58,442 nt of DNA from Gammaproteobacteria bacterium (GTDB lineage Bacteria; Pseudomonadota; Gammaproteobacteria; UBA6429; Thiohalophilaceae), in assembly GCA_024275915.1 (NCBI GenBank), contig JAJRYG010000094.1:1-58442 (forward strand), given 5' to 3'. The position numbers and the translations under genes were made by a program. Shown piece by piece: positions 49,308 to 58,207 of the stretch (position 1 is the stretch's first letter; every line of letters starts with the position of its first letter). Under the pieces are notes generated by a model. It searched no databases. It was given only the letters and a program-made list of their open reading frames with translations, and had not been told where the DNA came from.

Positions 49308-49438
49308 GGAAGCTGAATAAATCAGAGATTCCCTATTGTGTCTGTCCGGACTCTCGGCCCGGCTTGTGCAAGGAGCGTCAGGTCAGGGCACCATGTTGAT
49401 GAAAAATTACCTACTGGCATCTGGAACAGTGATAGAAG

Positions 49439-50128
49439 ATGAGCAAGAAGCAGAAAAACAGGGAAAAGGCCGTGGTACTGGTCTCCGGCGGGCTGGATTC
49501 GGCCACGGTGCTGGCCATGGCCCGGGAACAGGGCCATGATTGCTATGCCATGAGTTTCGATTATGGCCAGCGCCACCGTTGCGAACTGGACGCGGCACGG
49601 CGGGTGGCCAGTCATGCCGGAGTGGTGGAGCACAAGCTCATCCGCATGAACCTGGACAGCATCGGTGGCTCGGCCCTGACCGACACGGCCATCGAGGTAC
49701 CCGAAGCCGGTGGCGAGGGGATCCCCGTGACCTATGTTCCGGCTCGCAATACGGTGTTTCTCTCTTTCGCCCTGGGCTGGGCCGAGGTGCTCGGTGCCCG
49801 GGCGATTTTCATCGGTGTCAATGCGGTGGATTACTCCGGTTATCCCGACTGCCGTCCCGAATACATCGCCGCGTTCGAAACCATGGCCAATCTGGCCACC
49901 AAGGCCGCGGTCGAGGGACAGACGATTCAGATCAGAACCCCGCTCATCCACTTGGGCAAGGACGCGATCATCCGGGAAGGTCTGCGGCTCGGTGTGGACT
50001 ATGCCTCCACGGTCTCCTGTTATCAGCCCGATGACGAGGGCAGGGCCTGTGGCCAGTGTGATGCCTGCCGCCTGCGAGCTGACGGCTTTGACCAGGCGGG
50101 CATCGATGACCCCACCCGCTATCAGTGA
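49439..50128 (+). CDS. queC: 7-cyano-7-deazaguanine synthase QueC
   Basis: ATP-dependent enzyme turning CDG into preQ0, 229 residues. PP-loop [13 protein letters not shown]; ligand region [14 protein letters not shown]; zinc site [19 protein letters not shown] with four cysteines. It follows queE after 131 bases, and QueD and QueF are not in the window. The ATG at 49439 has a weak ribosome-binding site. Confidence 0.96.
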   Translation: MSKKQKNREKAVVLVSGGLDSATVLAMAREQGHDCYAMSFDYGQRHRCELDAARRVASHAGVVEHKLIRMNLDSIGGSALTDTAIEVPEAGGEGIPVTYVPARNTVFLSFALGWAEVLGARAIFIGVNAVDYSGYPDCRPEYIAAFETMANLATKAAVEGQTIQIRTPLIHLGKDAIIREGLRLGVDYASTVSCYQPDDEGRACGQCDACRLRADGFDQAGIDDPTRYQ

Positions 50129-50209
50129 GCCGCCGGTGCTGAAAATTGCAATACGCAACAAAATGGAGTGTTTTGCTCTGCCATTGTGGTGTGGCTACCC
50201 ATAAGTTCG

Positions 50210-50215
50210 TAAAAT
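50210..50215 (+). promoter_or_regulatory. Possible -10 box before the YeeE gene
   Basis: TAAAAT followed by GCCCGG, the same context as before rpsP. TTGTGG (50184-50189) lies 20 bases upstream, a long spacer, so the -35 is uncertain. It is 89 bases before the YeeE start. Confidence 0.35.
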
Positions 50216-50303
50216 GCCCGGATTGTTCTCTGGGCTGACGCCATTTTGCCTGTCAGAAACCCTGCCAATAATAATAGTGCTGTCTTTTCAGGAGGTATTC
50301 CAA

Positions 50304-51575
50304 ATGCAATTTGAAGATTTCGCTCAAGCCCAGTCCGTGGTGCTATGGAGCGTGTTTGCCCTGGCTTTCATCATGGGGGCGGTGGTCAACAAGACCAACT
50401 TCTGTACCATGGGTGCGGTTTCCGACATGGTTAACATCGGTGACAATGGTCGCTTCCGGGCCTGGTTGCTGGCTATTGTGGTTGCCATGATTGGTGTGGT
50501 GATCCTGGAATCGGCCGGTGTGGCCAGTGTCGACAAGACCCTGCCACCCTACCGCGGCAGCAACTTCGCCTGGCTGGAATACATCATTGGCGGCATCATG
50601 TTCGGTGTGGGCATGACCTATGGCAGTGGTTGCGGCAACAAGACCCTGGTGCGCATCGGTGGTGGTAACATCAAGTCGATCCTGGTCTTTGCCATCATTG
50701 CCCTGATGGCCTATTTCATGCTCAATCCCTTCCCCGGTACCGACAAGACCATCTATTCGGAGCTGTTCTACGGCTGGACCAGCCCCACCAGCATTTCCCT
50801 TGCGGGCAAGCAGGATCTGGGCAGCCTGGTGGCGAACAATATCGGCGGCAATCTGGCCACCCTGCGCATGGTGCTGGGGCTGACCCTCGCTGCCCTGTTA
50901 TTGTGGTATATCCTCAAATCGAAAGAATTCCGTACCAGCTTTGACAACGTGCTCGGTGGCCTGGTGGTCGGCCTGGCGGTACTCGGTGCCTGGTATTTCA
51001 CCGGTGGTTTCGTCTTCATCGATGCCGATGGCGAGCTGCTGAGCTGGACCGACTACGCCAGCGCCGAAAACTGGGACATGCTGGAAGATGATCCCGATGC
51101 CCGTCCCAAGGACGTGGGTGTGCAGTCCTTTACCTTCATCAATCCAATCGGCCAGACCCTGCGCCTGGCGCTGCACGGCTTCGAAAACGTCTATGTCACC
51201 TTTGGTGTCATGGCAGTGGCCGGCGTGATCCTCGGTTCGCTGGCCTGGTCGCTGATTTCACGCAGCTTCCGCATCGAGTGGTTCGTGGATTTCAAGGATT
51301 TCCTCAACCACACCATCGGTGCCGTTCTGATGGGCATCGGCGGCGTGCTGGCACTGGGTTGTACCGTGGGGCAGGGCATTTCCGGGACCTCCACCCTGGC
51401 GCTGGGCTCGTTCATCGCCTTTGGCAGCATCGTCCTAGGCAGCGCCATGACCATGAAGATCCAGTACTACAAGCTGGTCTACGAGGAAGAAGCCACCTTC
51501 ATGAAGTCGTTTCTGAGCGCGCTGGTGGATTTCAAGCTGTTGCCTTCGGGCCTGCGCAAGCTGGAAGCCATCTGA
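50304..51575 (+). CDS. YeeE/YedE-type sulfur-compound transporter
   Basis: A 423-residue inner-membrane protein with about ten helices in two related halves. It has the conserved cysteine blocks of the TsuA/YeeE family: NKTNFCTMGAVSDM, YGSGCGNKTLVRIGGG and LALGCTVGQGISGTSTLA. TsuA in another bacterium imports thiosulfate, using such cysteines as stepping stones; here the sox genes nearby make thiosulfate or another sulfur compound the likely substrate, but this is inference. I start it at ATG 50304 because AGGAGG lies 7 bases upstream; the longer frame from 50214 has none. Confidence 0.92.
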   Translation: MQFEDFAQAQSVVLWSVFALAFIMGAVVNKTNFCTMGAVSDMVNIGDNGRFRAWLLAIVVAMIGVVILESAGVASVDKTLPPYRGSNFAWLEYIIGGIMFGVGMTYGSGCGNKTLVRIGGGNIKSILVFAIIALMAYFMLNPFPGTDKTIYSELFYGWTSPTSISLAGKQDLGSLVANNIGGNLATLRMVLGLTLAALLLWYILKSKEFRTSFDNVLGGLVVGLAVLGAWYFTGGFVFIDADGELLSWTDYASAENWDMLEDDPDARPKDVGVQSFTFINPIGQTLRLALHGFENVYVTFGVMAVAGVILGSLAWSLISRSFRIEWFVDFKDFLNHTIGAVLMGIGGVLALGCTVGQGISGTSTLALGSFIAFGSIVLGSAMTMKIQYYKLVYEEEATFMKSFLSALVDFKLLPSGLRKLEAI

Positions 51576-51642
51576 GCGTGGCTGGCGGCAACAAAACTGC
51601 CGACTGACTGTCATTTTATTGCAAGAATTGGCCCGGCAGGTC

Positions 51643-51670
51643 TTGTTATTCCTGCCGAGTCAGGTAAAAT
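51643..51670 (+). promoter_or_regulatory. Promoter of tRNA-Lys
   Basis: TTGTTA (51643-51648), 16 bases, TAAAAT (51665-51670), about 15 bases before the tRNA 5' end. Good position and spacing. Confidence 0.6.
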
Positions 51671-51684
51671 GCGCGGCTTCTTAC

Positions 51685-51760
51685 GGGTCGTTAGCTCAGT
51701 TGGTAGAGCAGTTGGCTTTTAACCAATTGGTCATAGGTTCAAATCCTATACGACCCACCA
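51685..51760 (+). tRNA. tRNA-Lys (anticodon TTT)
   Basis: 76 nt including an encoded CCA end. Acceptor stem GGGTCGT pairs with ACGACCC; D-arm AGCTCAGTTGGTAGAGC; anticodon loop CTTTTAA with TTT anticodon read from a GTTGG/CCAAT stem; T-loop GGTTCAAATCC. Shares a bidirectional terminator with the convergent SulP gene. Confidence 0.97.
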
Positions 51761-51766
51761 TATCCC

Positions 51767-51801
51767 AATAAAAAACCGGCCTTTATGGCCGGTTTTTTAT
51801 T
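51767..51801. terminator. Bidirectional terminator between tRNA-Lys and SulP gene
   Basis: AATAAAAAACCGGCC and GGCCGGTTTTTTATT are inverted with a 5-nt loop, T-rich on both strands. It ends tRNA-Lys on the plus strand and the SulP gene (stop at 51826) on the minus strand. Confidence 0.9.
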
Positions 51802-52144
51802 GGCCCGATTTTACTGCCCGGTTCATCAATCCAGGTCGACACAGACAGGGGATTCGATGTCCAGTGCCCTGGCTGCCAGGCAAAGGGCCGTTTTGCGGTC
51901 TTGCACAAGCTGATCCCGGGTCAGTTTGTCCAGAATCCCTGGCGTTCCAGAAACGCCCTTACTTTCACCCGGATTCTTGCCAGATAGATCTTCTGCCCGG
52001 CTTGGCGCGCATCGCTGATGATGTCGTCGATTGCGAGGCTGGAGGTGAAGTCCACGCTGGGCACATCACTGAAGTCGATGACCAGTGCCTGATAGGTATC
52101 GAAGTGAGAAAGCCGGCGTACCATGCTTTTGGCGGCGCCAAAGC

Positions 52145-52807
52145 TCAGGGGCCTTTCATGTGAAAAAGCAGGATCTGCCCCTGTGCAGCTTTCAGTATGG
52201 TGGCCTCATCCTCGCTGAGTAGTACTTCTTCATGAGGCTCGGTCAGCGCGATGATGCTTTGTTCCTGCAGTTCGGACATGCGCTTGAGGAACAGGAAGCT
52301 GGCCATCACCATGCCGATGCCAACGGTGGTGATCAGGTCGATGAACACGGTGATGAAAAATACCGTGAACATGATGGCCACCCCGGCACGGGGGGCATGG
52401 TGCATGCGCTTCAGATAATCCCAGTCGATGATATCGGTGCCCACCTTGATGAGGATACCGGCCAGGACAACATGCGGAATGTATGCGGCAAAGCCACCGG
52501 CACCGAGCACGATGGCCAGCAGAATGAGTGTATGCAACATGCCCGACAGGGGTGTCTTGCCACCGGCACGGACATTGATGACCGTACGCATGGTGGCACC
52601 GGCGCCGGGCAGGCCGCCGAACAGGCCGGCCATGGTGTTGCCGATGCCCTGGCCGATGAGTTCCCGATCCGAACGGTGATGGCTGCGGGTAATGTTGTCG
52701 GCCACCAGGGAGGTGAGCAGGGAATCGATGGTCCCCAGCAGGGCGAGGATCAGGGCAGACTTGATCATGCTGGCAAAGATTTCGTGATCGAAGACGAAGA
52801 TCGGCAA
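52145..52807 (-). CDS. SulP transporter, middle fragment
   Basis: 220 residues from TTG 52807, though the frame is open up to the first break, so this start is not biological. It holds the last membrane helices (GLPGAGATMRTVINVRAGGK is the SulP signature) and the beginning of the STAS domain, ending at the second break. The remaining STAS part is at 51921-52124 and, after a third break, down to 51826. Confidence 0.75.
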   Translation of the reverse strand: MPIFVFDHEIFASMIKSALILALLGTIDSLLTSLVADNITRSHHRSDRELIGQGIGNTMAGLFGGLPGAGATMRTVINVRAGGKTPLSGMLHTLILLAIVLGAGGFAAYIPHVVLAGILIKVGTDIIDWDYLKRMHHAPRAGVAIMFTVFFITVFIDLITTVGIGMVMASFLFLKRMSELQEQSIIALTEPHEEVLLSEDEATILKAAQGQILLFHMKGP

Positions 52808-52890
52808 CTGGAGCGATGGCAGGACGGTGGGAATCTCGCCAAGCAGTGGCGCCTGCGGGAAAAACAGCAGAGCGAGGACTGTCCCGATGA

Positions 52891-53505
52891 TCAGGGAAAA
52901 AACGGCGCGGGCAGGATGCGGTTGATACGGTTGGGAAGCAGGTAGACGATGGCCAGGGTGATCAGCCCCAGGATCAGGGCATCCATGACCGGGCTGGTGG
53001 CAACGGCCGGCAGTGCCTGTGCTGCCAGCAGTGGCTTGCTGATCTGGGCATGGCCGAAGAAGGGGATGAGCTCGATGAGGATGATGATTACCCCAATGCC
53101 ACTCATGAAACCGGAAGTCACCGGATGGGGCACCAGATTGATGTATTTGCCAATTTTCAGCAGGCCGAACAGGATCTGGAACAGCCCGCCCAGCATCACC
53201 ACGGTAAAGGCCAGCGCGGCGCCGTGTGCAGGATTGTCGGGGAACATGCCGGTAAACTGGGTAAAGATGACCGCCATGACCACGGTCATGGTGCCCGTGG
53301 GACCGGAAACCTGCGCCGGGGTGCCACCACCGAACAGGGCAGCAAAGAAACCGACGAAAATGGCGCCATAGACGCCGGCAATGGGACCGGCCCCGGAAGA
53401 GACGCCAAACGCCAGCGCCAGCGGCAGCGCTACTACGGCGGCGGTGATGCCGCCGTATACATCGCCGCGAACATTGTCGAAATTCAGCCCGTGGATTAGC
53501 GCCAT
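52891..53505 (-). CDS. SulP transporter, N-terminal fragment
   Basis: 204 residues from ATG 53505 (MALIHGLNFDNVRGDVYGGI), with GGAGAG just upstream. It covers the first membrane helices, including PLALAFGVSSGAGPIAGVYG and VSGPTGTMTVVMAV, the conserved SulP segments, and stops after RILPAPFFP at the first frame break. Confidence 0.8.
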   Translation of the reverse strand: MALIHGLNFDNVRGDVYGGITAAVVALPLALAFGVSSGAGPIAGVYGAIFVGFFAALFGGGTPAQVSGPTGTMTVVMAVIFTQFTGMFPDNPAHGAALAFTVVMLGGLFQILFGLLKIGKYINLVPHPVTSGFMSGIGVIIILIELIPFFGHAQISKPLLAAQALPAVATSPVMDALILGLITLAIVYLLPNRINRILPAPFFP

Positions 53506-53572
53506 GTTGGTCTCTCCGATAATATCAGATTGTCAGTGCCCCCCTTTATGATCCCGCCGTGTGTTGGAGAAT

Positions 53573-54973
53573 TCAGAACAGATCAGAATTCAGCCACAGA
53601 TGAACCATGATACTGGCGGCATAGCCCAGCGCGATCACCGGTGTCCATTTCAGATGGCTGAAGAAGGTATACTGGCCACGGGCCTGGCCCATCAGCGCCA
53701 CCCCGGCGGCCGAGCCGATGGACAACAGGCTACCGCCCACCCCGGCGGTCAGGGTCACCAGCAGCCACTGGCCCAGCGGCATGTCCGGGTTCATGGTCAG
53801 CACCGCAAACATGACCGGGATATTGTCGACGATGGCCGACATGACGCCGACCAGGACGTTGGCATAGGTTGCACCCAGTTGGGCATACATGAGCTCGGAA
53901 CTCAGGGCCAGGTAGCCGAGAAAACCCAGCCCGCCCACCGACAGCACCACACCGTAGAAGAACAGCAGGGTATCCCACTCGGCGCGGGCAATTTTGTTGA
54001 ACACATCGAAAGGCACGATATCCCCGACCTTGCCGACCTCGTCACGGATTTCGTCCCGGTGGCTGGTCTTGCGCAGGAAGTAACCGAAGAACTGCAGGTA
54101 GGACAGGCCGGTGAGCATGCCAATGACCGGCGGCAGCTCCAGGAAATTGTGGAAACTGACCGCGGTGACGATGGTGAGCAGAAACAGGAAAATGATCCGC
54201 CTGGCGCCCCGTTGCATGTTGACGATCTCATCATCGGCATCGGGTTTTACCTGCGGGATGCCAAAATGCATGATGGCGGCGGGCACGACGAAATTGACCA
54301 CCGAAGGAATGAACAGTGCGAAGAAGGCCCAGAATTCCACCATGCCCTTTTGCCAGACCATCAGGGTGGTGATGTCGCCGAAGGGACTGAAGGCACCGCC
54401 GGCATTGGCTGCCACCACGATGTTGATGCAGGCCAGGCTGACGAAACGGGTATTGGTACCACCCACGGCTAGCACCACCGCACACATGAGCAGGGCCGTG
54501 GTCAGGTTGTCGGCCACCGGCGAGATGAAAAAGGCCAGGATGCCGGTCAGCCAGAACAGCTGGCGGAAGCTGAAGCCCTTGCGAACTAGCCAGGAACGCA
54601 GGGCATCGAAGACCCGGCGGTCTTCCATGGCATTGATGTAGGTCATCGCCACCAGCAGGAACAGCATCAATTCGGCGTATTCCTCGAAATCGTGGCGCAT
54701 GGCCTGTTCGACCACATGGGGAATGTCATGGGAGACGTAGACCGCGGCGATCAGCGCCCAGATGAGGCCGGCGGCAAGGATGACCGGCTTGGACTTGCGC
54801 AGGTGGGTGAACTCCTCGGCCATGACGAAGATGTAGGCCAGGACAAAGATGGCCAGTGAGGTGTAGCCCACCCAGTGGCTGGTCAAATCCAGGGTTTCTG
54901 CTTGCCCAGCACCCGTACTGGCGAAGCTCAGGCCGGGAAGCAGAAGGATTAAGACAGATAACAACTTGTTCAT
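53573..54973 (-). CDS. nhaD: Na+/H+ antiporter NhaD
   Basis: Sodium-proton antiporter of 466 residues with about 12 helices. It has a signal-like start (MNKLLSVLILLLPGLSFAST) and family blocks AEEFTHLRKSKPVILAAG, ISPVADNLTTALLMC and NAGGAFSPFGDITTLMVW, the conserved ion-binding region. NhaD keeps cytoplasmic Na+ low in saline or alkaline media and may supply the sodium gradient used by the neighbouring SLC13 carrier. It begins 64 bases after that gene and precedes the SulP gene by 67 bases. Confidence 0.93.
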   Translation of the reverse strand: MNKLLSVLILLLPGLSFASTGAGQAETLDLTSHWVGYTSLAIFVLAYIFVMAEEFTHLRKSKPVILAAGLIWALIAAVYVSHDIPHVVEQAMRHDFEEYAELMLFLLVAMTYINAMEDRRVFDALRSWLVRKGFSFRQLFWLTGILAFFISPVADNLTTALLMCAVVLAVGGTNTRFVSLACINIVVAANAGGAFSPFGDITTLMVWQKGMVEFWAFFALFIPSVVNFVVPAAIMHFGIPQVKPDADDEIVNMQRGARRIIFLFLLTIVTAVSFHNFLELPPVIGMLTGLSYLQFFGYFLRKTSHRDEIRDEVGKVGDIVPFDVFNKIARAEWDTLLFFYGVVLSVGGLGFLGYLALSSELMYAQLGATYANVLVGVMSAIVDNIPVMFAVLTMNPDMPLGQWLLVTLTAGVGGSLLSIGSAAGVALMGQARGQYTFFSHLKWTPVIALGYAASIMVHLWLNSDLF

Positions 54974-55037
54974 GGAATTTCCCCGGGTCAGGAAAACAGG
55001 CTTGTCACACGCCTGTTTTGCTGACCTGTATGTATTA

Positions 55038-56996
55038 TCAATAGACGATGGACATCATTATCATCATCACCACAATGAAAAGGATGGTCATGATGCCACC
55101 GGCTTTCATGAAGTCGGGTACCCGGTAACCACCCGGGCCCATCAGCAGGGCGTTGACCTGATGGGTGGGGATGAGGAAGGAATTCGAGGTGGCAATGGCC
55201 ACGGTCAGGGCGAACACGGCCGGGTTGCCGCCGGCACCGATGGCGATATTGACGGCCAGCGGCACCAGCAGCACGGTGGCACCGACATTGGACATGACCA
55301 GGGTAAAGAACGTGGCCAGGACGGCCACCGAGGCCTGGATCACCCAAAGGGGCATGTGGCCCACCACCGACAGGGTCTGATCCGCAATCCACTTGGCGGT
55401 GCCCGAGTCGTTTACGGCAGCGCCCAAGGGGATCAGACTGGCGAGCAGAAACACGGTTTTCCAGCTCACGGCTTCATAGGCTTCCTCGATTTTCAGTACG
55501 CCCGACAGGATCATGCCAATGGCACCGGTCAGCAGGGCGACTGACAGACGCAGGTCGGTAAACAACACCAGGCTCAGGGCAATGGAAAAGAACAGCAGGG
55601 CGAAGCCCACCTTGTTGGGGCGGACATCTTCGTGGGGATATTCAGTGGTGACGACGACAAAGTTGCGATCCTTTTCCAGACGTGCCAGGGCATCCCAGGT
55701 GGTATGCACCACCAGGGTGTCACCAGCCTGCAAGGGCATGTCACGAATCCCTTCGCCTTCACGCAGGGTTTTCCCCACCCGGTGCAGGGCCAGCATGGAG
55801 ATGCCGTAGGTCTTGCGCATCCACACGTCGCGGGCGCTTTTTCCAATCAGCTGGGAGCCGGGGGGAATGACGATTTCAGCGATACCGGCCTTGCTCGGGG
55901 AAAGGGATTCGGTAAAGGTTTCCAGACCATCACGCACTTCGAGCTTGTACTTGTCGGTAAAGGCCTTGAGGGCTTCCGGTGAACCCATGACCCCCATTAC
56001 GGTTCCTGCTTCTATACCCACATCCCGCGCCAGGCCACCGGGGCCGATACGCAGGTCGTCGCTGCCGCGCAGGGCGGCGATGATGCGGATTCTTTCGTTG
56101 GGTTCGACGTCATCGAGGGTCTTGCCGACCAGCGGGCTGTCATCGGGGACATAGACCTCGTTGAGGGTATAGTCGAGGTTATAGGTGGTCTTGAAATAAT
56201 CCATGGCGCTGCCACCGGTGGTCCCCTTGGTCTTGACCGTGGGCAGGACATAGGGGCCGGCTATGATGAAATAGATGATACCTGTGGCCACCAGCGCTAG
56301 TCCCACGGGGGTAACGGCAAACAGGGACCAGGTTTCCATCTGATGATCGGCCGGCAGGGCGTTGTTGGAGGTGAGAATCAGATCATTGAGCAGGATCAGC
56401 GGACTTGAACCGACCATGGTGACCGTACCACCGAGGATGGCACAGAAGCCCATGGGCATGAGCAGCCGGGACAGGGGCAGGTTGGTGCGGGCGGAAATCC
56501 GGCTGACCACGGGGAGAAACAGGGCGGCGGCGCCGACGTTCTGCATGAAACTGGAAATGATGGCGACCGTACTGGATATGACCGGGATGATGCGCTTTTC
56601 CGAGGTACCACCGATTTTCATGATGAACGTGGCCACCTTGCTCATGATGCCGGTGCGGTCCAGGCCAGCACCGATGATCATCACGGCAATGATGGACATC
56701 ACGGCGTTACTGGCGAATCCATCGAAAAGATGTGCGTTGGAGACCAGACCCTCTTCAAGCCCCAGCTGTGAAGCAAACAGGGAGCTCAGCCCCAGCAGGA
56801 CCATGATGGAAATTGCGGCCACGTCCACATCGACGATTTCAAAGGCAAACAGGTAGATGGTCAACAGCAGAAGACCGCAGACCCAAGCCACTTCGATGCT
56901 TGGTACGATTGTGGCCAGCCAGATGCCCATGAGCGTAAAAAGGGCCAGCGCCACCAGACGTTTGACGAGTTGCGACTTTTCAGCAGGTGTATCCAA
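55038..56996 (-). CDS. SLC13-family permease with TrkA-C domains
   Basis: A 652-residue carrier starting at TTG 56996 behind GGGGAG. N-terminal half: membrane helices with FMQNVGAAALFLPVV and AILGGTVTMVGSSPLILLND. Centre (about 275-460): two RCK/TrkA-C domains, DDSPLVGKTLDDVEPNERIR and PPGSQLIGKSARDVWMRKTY. C-terminal half: further helices with NVGATVLLVPLAVNIAIGAG. SLC13 relatives with this design carry di- or tricarboxylates, or sulfate in other bacteria; near sox genes sulfate or thiosulfate is a fair guess but unproven. First gene of a three-gene transporter run. Confidence 0.92.
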   Translation of the reverse strand: MDTPAEKSQLVKRLVALALFTLMGIWLATIVPSIEVAWVCGLLLLTIYLFAFEIVDVDVAAISIMVLLGLSSLFASQLGLEEGLVSNAHLFDGFASNAVMSIIAVMIIGAGLDRTGIMSKVATFIMKIGGTSEKRIIPVISSTVAIISSFMQNVGAAALFLPVVSRISARTNLPLSRLLMPMGFCAILGGTVTMVGSSPLILLNDLILTSNNALPADHQMETWSLFAVTPVGLALVATGIIYFIIAGPYVLPTVKTKGTTGGSAMDYFKTTYNLDYTLNEVYVPDDSPLVGKTLDDVEPNERIRIIAALRGSDDLRIGPGGLARDVGIEAGTVMGVMGSPEALKAFTDKYKLEVRDGLETFTESLSPSKAGIAEIVIPPGSQLIGKSARDVWMRKTYGISMLALHRVGKTLREGEGIRDMPLQAGDTLVVHTTWDALARLEKDRNFVVVTTEYPHEDVRPNKVGFALLFFSIALSLVLFTDLRLSVALLTGAIGMILSGVLKIEEAYEAVSWKTVFLLASLIPLGAAVNDSGTAKWIADQTLSVVGHMPLWVIQASVAVLATFFTLVMSNVGATVLLVPLAVNIAIGAGGNPAVFALTVAIATSNSFLIPTHQVNALLMGPGGYRVPDFMKAGGIMTILFIVVMMIMMSIVY

Positions 56997-57110
56997 GGTC
57001 AGTATCTCCCCAAAAAAGTTCAGTCGAGCCGGATAAAACGACGAGATCTTCCCACAAGGTCAGGCTTATGCCTTGATATTTTTTATTTATGCAGGAAAAA
57101 CAATGAATTA

Positions 57111-57116
57111 AGTATA
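57111..57116 (-). promoter_or_regulatory. Possible -10 box for the SLC13-NhaD-SulP run
   Basis: TATACT on the minus strand, 115 bases before the SLC13 start. It is preceded by the palindrome CCCCAATCGGGG, which might be an operator. The -35 (TTTATC, 18-base spacer) is weak. Confidence 0.35.
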
Positions 57117-57168
57117 CCCCGATTGGGGAGGAATGATAAAGCGGGTAAGGGGAAGTGACCAGGGAAAA

Positions 57169-57182
57169 GTGACGAGTGACGA
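57169..57182. repeat. Heptamer repeat GTGACGA x2
   Basis: Third site of the heptamer seen at 24331 and 40977. It lies in the gap between the SLC13 gene and the soxA terminator. Confidence 0.5.
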
Positions 57183-57228
57183 GGAACAAGTGGCGTGTAC
57201 TCGACACGCTTCACTTTTCCCCGACTAT

Positions 57229-57260
57229 AAAAAAACCCGACCGTCTGGTCGGGTTTTTTT
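57229..57260 (-). terminator. Terminator after soxA
   Basis: AAAAAAACCCGACC (57229-57242) and GGTCGGGTTTTTTT (57247-57260) form a perfect 14-bp stem with a 4-nt loop. On the minus strand it lies 17 bases beyond the soxA stop and has the needed T-run; it separates the sox and transporter transcripts. Confidence 0.92.
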
Positions 57261-57277
57261 GCCGAAGCCCGGAGGGC

Positions 57278-58156
57278 TTACTGGCGAACGGCCGGGCCGT
57301 TGAGCTTGATGCCATTGCTCATGTAGGTGTGGAAATACTCAAGAGCAGTATATTCATCACCCTGGGCTTTCAGTGGCTTGGCGCGAACCTGCTTGTTACA
57401 ACCACCGTAACGGCGCTGGATTGTACCGAAGCCATCGAAGGGACCTGACTTGCCTTTCTTGGCAGCAGTTTTCTTCGCCCATTTGCGACGCCATACCGGG
57501 AAGTGAGAGGTTTGACCCAGCGCAGGACTCAGAAGGTTACCACGAGCCATCAGACCGGCACTGTACATGTGGCAATCGGCACAGGCAAAGTTGAGCTGAC
57601 CGCGTTTGGCATAGAAGGTATGTTTGCCACGATCATAGATTGCGAGTGCTTTTGCGTCGTTGGGAACAACGACGTTCTGCTTCTTGCCACGAGAGGTGTA
57701 GGCCATGTAGGCAGCCATGGCTGCCAGCTTGCCTTTCTTGTACTTGATCTTCTCTTTCTTGACATCGACACCCTTCTTCTTCAGACATGTCATGATGTCC
57801 AGTTCGAGGGTACGAACCTTGCCGGATTTCTTGTCGAAGTAGGGGTAGTTCTGTTTGATGCCAATGCCGCCATTCTGGAAGCAGGAAGCAAGCTTGTATT
57901 TTTCAAACAGTTGCTTGCCTTTTTCGACACCATCTTCATAGGGAGGAAATTCTTCCATGGCTTCCCATTCGAAACGACGGGCAGCATCGATTGCATAGAT
58001 GCCATTACCATAGTCCTGAAGTTTTACACCAGGAAACTTTTTGAAAAAGTAGTTCCTGAATTCTTTCAGATCAGACTGTGGAGTTGACGCAACAGCCGGT
58101 AGTGTAACGGCACCCAGCGTAGCCACAGCAGTCACTGCAATTAGCAATTTTTTCAT
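57278..58156 (-). CDS. soxA: Sulfur oxidation c-type cytochrome SoxA
   Basis: Catalytic subunit of SoxAX, which attaches thiosulfate to the carrier SoxYZ in the periplasm. 292 residues with signal peptide MKKLLIAVTAVATLGAVTLP. Only one haem motif is present, CADCH at 192-196. The site of the first haem in dihaem SoxA is replaced by cysteines 92 and 124 (SCFQN and MTCLK), presumably a disulfide, as in monohaem SoxA. The conserved cysteine that becomes the haem-ligating persulfide is in RRYGGCNKQV (C253). I start it at 58156 behind AGGAGT, not at the upstream ATG. soxZ is 51 bases upstream in the same direction. Confidence 0.95.
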   Translation of the reverse strand: MKKLLIAVTAVATLGAVTLPAVASTPQSDLKEFRNYFFKKFPGVKLQDYGNGIYAIDAARRFEWEAMEEFPPYEDGVEKGKQLFEKYKLASCFQNGGIGIKQNYPYFDKKSGKVRTLELDIMTCLKKKGVDVKKEKIKYKKGKLAAMAAYMAYTSRGKKQNVVVPNDAKALAIYDRGKHTFYAKRGQLNFACADCHMYSAGLMARGNLLSPALGQTSHFPVWRRKWAKKTAAKKGKSGPFDGFGTIQRRYGGCNKQVRAKPLKAQGDEYTALEYFHTYMSNGIKLNGPAVRQ

Positions 58157-58207
58157 TGTTGTTACTCCTGTCATCCTGTTATTAATATCTATGGATTGAC
58201 TTGATCA

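Larger units (their letters stand above)
51826..53505 (-). pseudogene. SulP-family anion transporter with STAS domain, three frameshifts
   Basis: Read through, this is a SulP/SLC26 transporter with membrane helices and a C-terminal STAS domain, a type carrying sulfate or bicarbonate. The frame breaks three times: near 52893 (a T6 run reads PAPFFP-stop instead of continuing into LIIGTVLALLFF), near 52147 (a C4 run, GP-stop instead of SFGAAKSMVRRL) and near 51936 (a G3 run, QGFWTN-stop instead of ILDKLTRDQLV). Each is repaired by adding one base to the homopolymer; the end is then TGA at 51826. Sequencing error and gene decay are both possible. It is the last gene of SLC13-NhaD-SulP. Confidence 0.8.

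Noticed and set aside
52888-52900. Programmed -1 frameshifting on the T6 run in the SulP gene
   Set aside because: The run could allow slippage, but the same gene has two more breaks in C and G runs where programmed slippage is much less likely, so indels are the simpler explanation.
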